Shown here: piece by piece, positions 6,677 to 11,257 of the stretch
How the letters are laid out: each line of letters opens with the position of its first letter
Position numbering within the stretch: the first letter of the stretch is position 1
DNA from: Mycoplasma sp. CAG:611
GTDB lineage: Bacteria; Bacillota_I; Bacilli_A; RF39; UBA660
Direction: 5' to 3'
Assembly: GCA_000434175.1 (NCBI GenBank)
Contig: HF999780.1
Span: 2,633-13,889 of the forward strand
Length of the DNA stretch: 11,257 nucleotides
The notes under the pieces: generated by a model
The model's database searches: none
What the model was told of the DNA's origin: nothing
The model's input: only the letters and a program-made list of their open reading frames with translations
Made by a program: the position numbers and the translations under genes

Positions 6677-6721
6677 GTAACAAAATATATTTTTAAACAT
6701 TTATTACTACAGGTGAAGTTT

Positions 6722-7657
6722 ATGAATGGTTTAATTGGTAATACACCAATGATAAAAATAAAATATAAATATAAAGAAAAAGAAAATTTTATTTATGCTA
6801 AACTTGAATGGTTTAATTTAACTGGAAGTATAAAAGATAGATTAATTTATTATGTCCTTAATAAGAATAATTTAGAAAATATTACTACTTTAGTAGAAGC
6901 AACAAGTGGTAATACAGGAATAGCACTAGCAGCTCTTGGAAATTATTATAAGAAAAAAGTAGTTATTTTTATGCCTGATTTTGTAAGTGAAGAAAGAAAA
7001 ATATTACTTAAAAGTTTTGGGGTTAAATTACACCTTATATCAAAAAAAGATGGTGGATTTGTAAAATGTGTAAAGCTTGCTAAAGAATATGCTAGAAAAA
7101 AAGATGTTTTATTAATAAATCAATTTTCAAATAAATTAAATATCGATACTCATTATAATACTACAGCAAAAGAAATATTAAATAAATTAAATAATATCGG
7201 AGGTTTTGTAAGTGGGGTAGGAAGTGGAGGTACTTTAATGGGAGTAACAAATAGATTAAAAGAAGTTTTTCCTAATTTAAAAGTAGCACTTGTGGAACCT
7301 AAAAATTCTGAAATTATTAATAAAAATAAAGTTAATTCACATAAAATTGAAGGTATTGCAGATGATTTTATTCCTGATAATTTTAAAAAAGAAAATATAA
7401 CACATTATTACTCAATAAGTGATGAGGATGCGATTACTATGAGTAAAATGTTAGCAAAAGAATTAGGACTTGGTGTTGGTATATCAAGTGGTGCTAATTT
7501 CTTAGGGAGCGTTTTATTAAATGAAGATGTAAATAATGTTGTAACAATATTTTCTGATGATAATAAAAAATATTTATCTATTTTAAAAGATGATGTTTTT
7601 ATAAAGCAAGATTATATATCAAATGACATAAAACTTTTAGGTTATGAAGTAGTTTAA
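6722..7657 (+). CDS. PLP-dependent cysteine synthase family protein (CysK-like)
   Basis: Fold-type II PLP enzyme, most likely making cysteine from an activated serine (O-acetylserine or O-phosphoserine) and sulfide. In 311 residues: GNTPMIKI at the N-terminus, the PLP lysine K38 in TGSIKDR, the substrate loop TSGNTG (61-66), the phosphate-binding glycine loop GVGSGGT (165-171), HKIEGIADDFIP (208-218), GISSGAN (253-259), and TIFSDDNKKYLS near the end (276-286), in the place of the usual 'PDSGERYLS'. GTG 6713 is in frame, but AGGTGA (6711-6716) overlaps it and is well spaced for ATG 6722, so I chose the latter. It stands between two transcription units without cysE or sulfur genes nearby, and no convincing promoter is seen. 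Diaminopropionate- or ureidoserine-type synthases of the same fold cannot be excluded. Confidence 0.82.
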   Translation: MNGLIGNTPMIKIKYKYKEKENFIYAKLEWFNLTGSIKDRLIYYVLNKNNLENITTLVEATSGNTGIALAALGNYYKKKVVIFMPDFVSEERKILLKSFGVKLHLISKKDGGFVKCVKLAKEYARKKDVLLINQFSNKLNIDTHYNTTAKEILNKLNNIGGFVSGVGSGGTLMGVTNRLKEVFPNLKVALVEPKNSEIINKNKVNSHKIEGIADDFIPDNFKKENITHYYSISDEDAITMSKMLAKELGLGVGISSGANFLGSVLLNEDVNNVVTIFSDDNKKYLSILKDDVFIKQDYISNDIKLLGYEVV

Positions 7658-7686
7658 TTAATAAAAAATTATAAATATAACTACTT
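7647..7686 (+). repeat. 8-bp perfect inverted repeat between the cysteine-synthase-like gene and the ileS promoter
   Basis: AAGTAGTT (7647-7654) and AACTACTT (7679-7686) are perfect complements around a 24-base AT spacer. The left arm covers the last codons of the upstream gene; the right arm ends within the -35 of the ileS promoter. No U-run follows, so it is not a standard terminator. It may be a 3'-end hairpin or chance. Confidence 0.4.
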
Positions 7687-7713
7687 GTAAAATAATTAAA
7701 AATATGCTAGTAT
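7685..7713 (+). promoter_or_regulatory. Promoter of the T-box leader and ileS
   Basis: TTGTAA (7685-7690) is followed after 17 bases by TAGTAT (7708-7713), preceded by TGC, which makes an extended -10 (TGCTAGTAT). Transcription would begin near 7720, just upstream of T-box Stem I. Confidence 0.65.
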
Positions 7714-7719
7714 ATTGTT

Positions 7720-7950
7720 ATATTAAAAACAAATGAGGAAGACGGAAATATAATTTATTTTAATAAGAGAGTTGATGTTTGGTGAAAATCAATAAAATAA
7801 GTATATTTTAGATCACTTCTGATGTTCTATATTAAGTAAATAGATATAGATGGTAACGCATTATAGTTTTAAGAGCATAATAAACTTTATGAAATAAGGT
7901 GGAACCACGATTTTTATCGCCCTTATGTCATAAAGTTTTTATATTTTTAA
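7720..7950 (+). promoter_or_regulatory. Isoleucine T-box riboswitch leader of ileS
   Basis: The leader should bind uncharged tRNA-Ile and raise ileS expression. Stem I: GAAG (7738-7741) pairs with CTTC (7816-7819) at the base, and TTATTTTA (7755-7762) with TAAAATAA (7793-7800) distally. The AGAGAG bulge (7766-7771), a GATG element and the apical GGTGAAA follow. The specifier ATC (7812-7814, an Ile codon) is followed by the conserved purine A7815 directly before the basal helix. A Stem II-like hairpin is TCTATAT/ATATAGA (7826-7832, 7844-7850). The T-box sequence AAGGTGGAACCACG (7896-7909) folds as ATAAGG/CCTTAT plus CGAT/ATCG. AACTTTATG (7883-7891) can pair with CATAAAGTT (7929-7937), followed by a U-rich run. 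This fills the 305-base gap before ileS. The variable base of the tRNA-pairing TGGN is A, which is unusual for Ile. Confidence 0.93.
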
Positions 7951-7962
7951 GGAGGAATAGTT

Positions 7963-10900
7963 ATGTTTAAAGAATTAAGAAAAGGAAATTATGAAGAAGT
8001 AGAACAACATTTTATTGATTATTGGAAAGAAAATGATATATTACAAAAATCTATTGATAAAAGTAATAATTATTTTGTATTTTATGATGGACCAGCAACT
8101 GCTAATGGTCATCCAGGATTACACCATATGGTTGCTAAATTTTTAAAAGATAGTTTTTGTAAATATAAAACTATGCAAGGATATAAAGTACTTAGAAAAG
8201 TAGGATGGGATACACATGGTCTTCCTGTTGAAGTAGAAGCAGAAAAGAAATTAGGTTTTAATTCTAAAAAAGATATTGAAAATTATGGAATTGAAAAATT
8301 TAATAATGTTTGTCGTGAACTTGTATGGAGTAATGAAAAATCATTTAGTGATTTAACTGCTAAAATGGGTCAATTCATTGATTTAGAACATCCTTATGTT
8401 ACTTATGATAATAAATATATTGAAACAGAATGGTATATTTTAAAGAAATTTTTTGATGAAGGTTTATTTTATGAAGGAGTTAAAATTGTTCCATTTTGTA
8501 CAAGATGTGGTACAGGTTTAGCTTCTCATGAAGTTGCCCAAGGATATAAAGATATTGAAGCTCAAACTGTAATTGTACCTTTTAAAGTATGTGATGATGA
8601 TTCTTATTTTCTTGTTTGGACAACAACACCATGGACTTTAATTTCAAATGTAGCTTTATGTGTTAATCCAAATGAAAAATATGTTAAAGTATTATCAAAT
8701 GGATATAAATTTATTCTTGCTAAAAAACTAGCAAATAAAGTTCTTGGAGATTCTTATGAAATACTTGAAGAATATTTAGGAAAAGATTTAGAATATACTT
8801 CTTACGAACAATTAATTCCAAGTTTGAAAGTAAATAAAAAAGCATTTTATGTAACATGTGATAATTATGTAACTATGGAAGATGGTACGGGGGTAGTTCA
8901 TATTGCACCAGCTTTTGGGCAAGATGATGCTAATATTGGTAAAAAGTATAATTTACCATACCTTAATCCTGTTGGTGAAGATGGATGTTATACTGAAGGA
9001 CTTTGGAAGGGTAGAAATGTCTTTGATGTTGATTTAGATGTTATTAAGTATTTAAAAGAAAACGATAAATTATTTAAAAAACAAAAATTAGTTCACCCAT
9101 ATCCTCATTGTTGGAGATGTGGAACACCACTTTTATATTATTCAAAACCAAGTTTCTATCTTGAAGTTACTAAAATTAAAGATAAAATTGTGGAAGCTAA
9201 CAAAACAGTTAATTGGTATCCAAGTTATGTTGGAGAAAAGCGTTTTGGAAATTGGCTTGAAAATTTAAATGATTGGGCTATTTCAAGAAGTAGATATTGG
9301 GGAACACCACTTCCTTTATGGAGATGTTCATGTGGACATGACGAGATGATTGGTTCAAAAGAAGAATTAGTAGAAAAAGCAATTGAAAAAATTGATACTT
9401 CAATTGATTTACATAGACCTTATGTTGATGATATACATATTAAATGTCCAAAATGTGGTAAAACAATGTCTAGAGTAGTGGATGTTATTGATTGTTGGTT
9501 TGATTCTGGTTCTATGCCATTTGCTCAATATCATTATCCATTTGAAAATAAAGAACTTTGGGAAACACAATTTCCAGCAGATTTTATTTGTGAAGGAATT
9601 GACCAAACACGTGGATGGTTTTATTCACTTCTTGTAATATCAACTTTTGTTAAAGGATGTTCACCATATAAAAATGTTTTAGTAAATGATTTATTACTTG
9701 ATAAAGAAGGCAAAAAAATGAGTAAAAGTAAAGGTAATATTGTAGAACCATTTACAACTTTAAAAACATATGGAGCAGATACGGTAAGATTTTATCTTCC
9801 ATATACTTCACCAGTATGGATGCCTTTAAAATTTGATTATGAAGGATTAAAAGAAGTACATTCTAAATTCTTTAATCCATTTAAAAATACTTATACTTTC
9901 TTTCAAACATATGCTAATATTGATAAAGTGGATCCAAGAAACTTTAAAGTAGAATACAAAGATTTAGAAGAAATAGATAAATGGTTACTTTCTAAATATA
10001 ATAGACTTGTTAAAAATGTAACTGAAGCTTTTGAAGAATATGATTTAAATAAAGTTGTAAAATATTTGACAACATTTGTTGGAGAAGATTTATCTAATTG
10101 GTATATTAGAAGAAATAGAAATAGATTCTGGGGCAGTGTTTTAGATAATTCTAAAAAAAGTGTTTATCAAACTACTTATGAAGTATTAATTGGCTTATCA
10201 AAACTTCTTGCACCAATTTCTCCATATATAAGTGAAGAAATATACCAAAATTTAACAAATGAAGAATCAGTCCATTTAAGTTCATTTCCAAAATGTGATG
10301 AAAGTCTAATAGATTTAAAATTAGAAGAAAAAATGGATTTAGTAAGAGACTTAATTTCACTTGGTAGAAATGCTCGTGAAGAAGCTAAAATAAAAGTTAG
10401 ACAACCAATTAGTGAAGTATTAATTGATGGTAAAAATAAAAACATATTAAGTGATTTAACATCTTTAATAACAGATGAATTAAATGTAAAAAAATTAACA
10501 TTTGTTGATGATTTAAGTTTATATATGAACTTTATTATAAGACCAAACTTTAAAGAAACAGGTAAATTATTTGGAAATAAAATGAAAGAATATCAAACTT
10601 TCTTAAATAATTTAACTGAAAAAGATAAAGAAACTTTATTAAATGGTGGTACATTAAAATTTGAAGAGTTTGATATTGATAAAAATCTTGTTGATATAAG
10701 AATTGAATCTAAAGAAGGATTTGACTGTATAAATGAAGGTAATAACTTTATTATCTTAAATACTACTTTAACAGAAGATTTAATAAAAGAAGGTTTAGCA
10801 AGAGAACTTGTATCAAAAGTTCAAAATATGCGTAAAGAAAAAGACTTTAATATTGAAGATAGAATTAATTTATTCTATAACGGTGATTCTTATTTTGAAA

Positions 10901-11031
10901 GTGTATTAAAAGAATTTGAATCTTATATTAAAGAAGAAACATTAGCGCTTTCATTAATTAAAAAAGAAGACTTAACTAATTTAGTAAAATTAAATGATTT
11001 AGATGTATACTTAGATATAGAAAAAAGATAA
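7963..11031 (+). CDS. ileS: Isoleucyl-tRNA synthetase, type 2 (eukaryote-like, GXHH signature)
   Basis: Class I synthetase charging tRNA-Ile. In 1022 residues: the catalytic Rossmann fold contains GPATANGHPGLHH, where the usual HIGH is GLHH (52-55), and KMSKS at 585-589. The CP1 editing domain (about 190-385) has TTTPWT (220-225) and GTGVVHIAPAFGQDD (308-322). Cysteine pairs that may bind zinc are at 179/182, 383/386 and 455/457 with 495/498. The anticodon-binding domain covers about 680-850, and the end (about 900-1022) resembles the DUF5915 C-terminal domain of type 2 enzymes. The bacterial type 1 C-terminal zinc finger is absent. Length and motifs (PHCWRCGTPL, EVIDCWFDSG-like VIDCWFDSG) place it in the eukaryote-like IleRS2/MupA-like class, which is known for mupirocin tolerance. 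AAGGAGG (7949-7955) lies 7 bases before ATG 7963. Expression is controlled by the upstream T-box. Confidence 0.96.
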   Translation: MFKELRKGNYEEVEQHFIDYWKENDILQKSIDKSNNYFVFYDGPATANGHPGLHHMVAKFLKDSFCKYKTMQGYKVLRKVGWDTHGLPVEVEAEKKLGFNSKKDIENYGIEKFNNVCRELVWSNEKSFSDLTAKMGQFIDLEHPYVTYDNKYIETEWYILKKFFDEGLFYEGVKIVPFCTRCGTGLASHEVAQGYKDIEAQTVIVPFKVCDDDSYFLVWTTTPWTLISNVALCVNPNEKYVKVLSNGYKFILAKKLANKVLGDSYEILEEYLGKDLEYTSYEQLIPSLKVNKKAFYVTCDNYVTMEDGTGVVHIAPAFGQDDANIGKKYNLPYLNPVGEDGCYTEGLWKGRNVFDVDLDVIKYLKENDKLFKKQKLVHPYPHCWRCGTPLLYYSKPSFYLEVTKIKDKIVEANKTVNWYPSYVGEKRFGNWLENLNDWAISRSRYWGTPLPLWRCSCGHDEMIGSKEELVEKAIEKIDTSIDLHRPYVDDIHIKCPKCGKTMSRVVDVIDCWFDSGSMPFAQYHYPFENKELWETQFPADFICEGIDQTRGWFYSLLVISTFVKGCSPYKNVLVNDLLLDKEGKKMSKSKGNIVEPFTTLKTYGADTVRFYLPYTSPVWMPLKFDYEGLKEVHSKFFNPFKNTYTFFQTYANIDKVDPRNFKVEYKDLEEIDKWLLSKYNRLVKNVTEAFEEYDLNKVVKYLTTFVGEDLSNWYIRRNRNRFWGSVLDNSKKSVYQTTYEVLIGLSKLLAPISPYISEEIYQNLTNEESVHLSSFPKCDESLIDLKLEEKMDLVRDLISLGRNAREEAKIKVRQPISEVLIDGKNKNILSDLTSLITDELNVKKLTFVDDLSLYMNFIIRPNFKETGKLFGNKMKEYQTFLNNLTEKDKETLLNGGTLKFEEFDIDKNLVDIRIESKEGFDCINEGNNFIILNTTLTEDLIKEGLARELVSKVQNMRKEKDFNIEDRINLFYNGDSYFESVLKEFESYIKEETLALSLIKKEDLTNLVKLNDLDVYLDIEKR

Positions 11032-11048
11032 AATTTTATCTTTTTTTT
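11021..11048 (+). terminator. Intrinsic terminator of ileS, symmetrical and possibly bidirectional
   Basis: AAAAAAGATAAAA (11021-11033) is directly followed by its complement TTTTATCTTTTTT, giving an 11-bp stem with a four-base loop, then Ts to 11048. The ileS stop TAA (11029-11031) lies in the left arm. The A-run on the left would serve as U-run for transcription from the opposite side. Confidence 0.85.
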
Positions 11049-11054
11049 AGTTTT

Positions 11055-11072
11055 AACGCAAGTTAAACGCAA
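11055..11072 (+). repeat. Tandem AACGCAA repeat at 11-bp period upstream of a promoter
   Basis: AACGCAA occurs at 11055-11061 and 11066-11072, so the copies are 11 bp apart, about one helical turn, and end 15 bases before the TTGACT -35. The first copy also lies in a small hairpin, TTTAAC-GCAA-GTTAAA (11052-11067), with a GNRA-type loop. An activator or repressor site is possible but unproven. Confidence 0.4.
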
Positions 11073-11087
11073 CTTTTAATATATTTA

Positions 11088-11116
11088 TTGACTATATTAA
11101 AAAAATAAACTATTCT
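11088..11116 (+). promoter_or_regulatory. Candidate promoter after ileS (upstream one of two)
   Basis: TTGACT (11088-11093) and TATTCT (11111-11116) are 17 bases apart, with transcription expected near 11123. No Shine-Dalgarno-led reading frame follows within the window, so it may serve the gene beyond the window edge or a small RNA. Confidence 0.5.
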
Positions 11117-11208
11117 AAATTTATAAAATGATACGAAATCTTGGCCCTTATTTTGTATTGTTTTTTTATTTTTTGTTTTCGGTTAATTGTTAAAATTTAT
11201 AAAAAATA

Positions 11209-11239
11209 TTGACAACCTGGGGGGGGTGTTTTATATAAT
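11209..11239 (+). promoter_or_regulatory. Strong candidate promoter with eight-G spacer tract
   Basis: A perfect TTGACA (11209-11214) is followed by a spacer holding eight consecutive Gs (11219-11226) and then TATATAAT. TATATA (11232-11237) gives a 17-base spacer, whereas the consensus TATAAT (11234-11239) gives 19. In a genome this AT-rich such a G run is striking. It may be a slippage-prone spacer or part of an operator of the CsoR/RcnR type. The controlled gene would start beyond 11257. Confidence 0.65.
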
Positions 11240-11257
11240 TAATTTATAAAGTTAATA

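Noticed and set aside
6675..6707. Promoter for the cysteine-synthase-like gene (TTGTAA at 6675 with TATTAC at 6702)
   Set aside because: The spacing of about 21 bases is too long and the -10 is weak.
11128..11193. Twenty-one-residue hydrophobic reading frame between the two promoters after ileS
   Set aside because: No Shine-Dalgarno sequence precedes it, and its hydrophobic character comes simply from a T-rich stretch.

Overview
The window comes from a very AT-rich, low-GC Gram-positive bacterium. Third codon positions are almost all A or T, Shine-Dalgarno sites are strong (GGAGG), terminators are hairpin plus U-run, and a T-box riboswitch precedes ileS. Every Trp codon in the recognised proteins is TGG and infB ends in TGA, so the standard bacterial code applies, not the Mycoplasma code. 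The gene set and order suggest a Bacilli/Erysipelotrichia- or RF39-like lineage, or a relative at the Mollicutes border. The sequence alone cannot fix the species.

Layout, all on the + strand. Bases 1-203 hold the C-terminal end of a probable Rpn/PD-(D/E)XK nuclease-family protein and its terminator. A good sigma-A-type promoter (290-318) and a short leader hairpin (341-363) start a compact translation/transcription operon: rimP (short form), nusA, rnpM (ylxR), infB and rbfA, closed by a terminator at 4434-4473. Bases 4508-6664 are a thymidylate cassette, thyA, folA (dfrA) and tmk, closed by a terminator at 6652-6676. A PLP-dependent cysteine-synthase-family gene follows (6722-7657). The 305-base gap 7658-7962 holds a promoter and an isoleucine T-box leader controlling ileS (7963-11031), which ends in a symmetrical terminator. 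The last ~200 bases carry no convincing gene. They hold a tandem AACGCAA repeat and two promoter-like sites, the second with eight consecutive Gs between -35 and -10, apparently serving a gene beyond the window.

How the genes work together. RimP and RbfA mature the 30S subunit, IF2 starts translation, NusA controls transcription elongation and termination, and RnpM is an RNA-binding partner of RNase P. ThyA makes dTMP while oxidising methylene-THF to DHF, FolA reduces DHF back to THF, and Tmk phosphorylates dTMP to dTDP, so the second operon is a closed route toward dTTP. IleRS charges tRNA-Ile and its leader should sense uncharged tRNA-Ile.

Most of the window is core housekeeping. The points that stand out are: an IleRS of the eukaryote-like type 2 class whose HIGH signature reads GLHH (the swapped GXHH form linked to mupirocin hyper-resistance); the G8 promoter spacer; a T-box whose tRNA-end-pairing base does not match the usual tRNA-Ile discriminator and whose switching helices are not canonical; and a one-domain RimP apparently initiated at a non-AUG codon.
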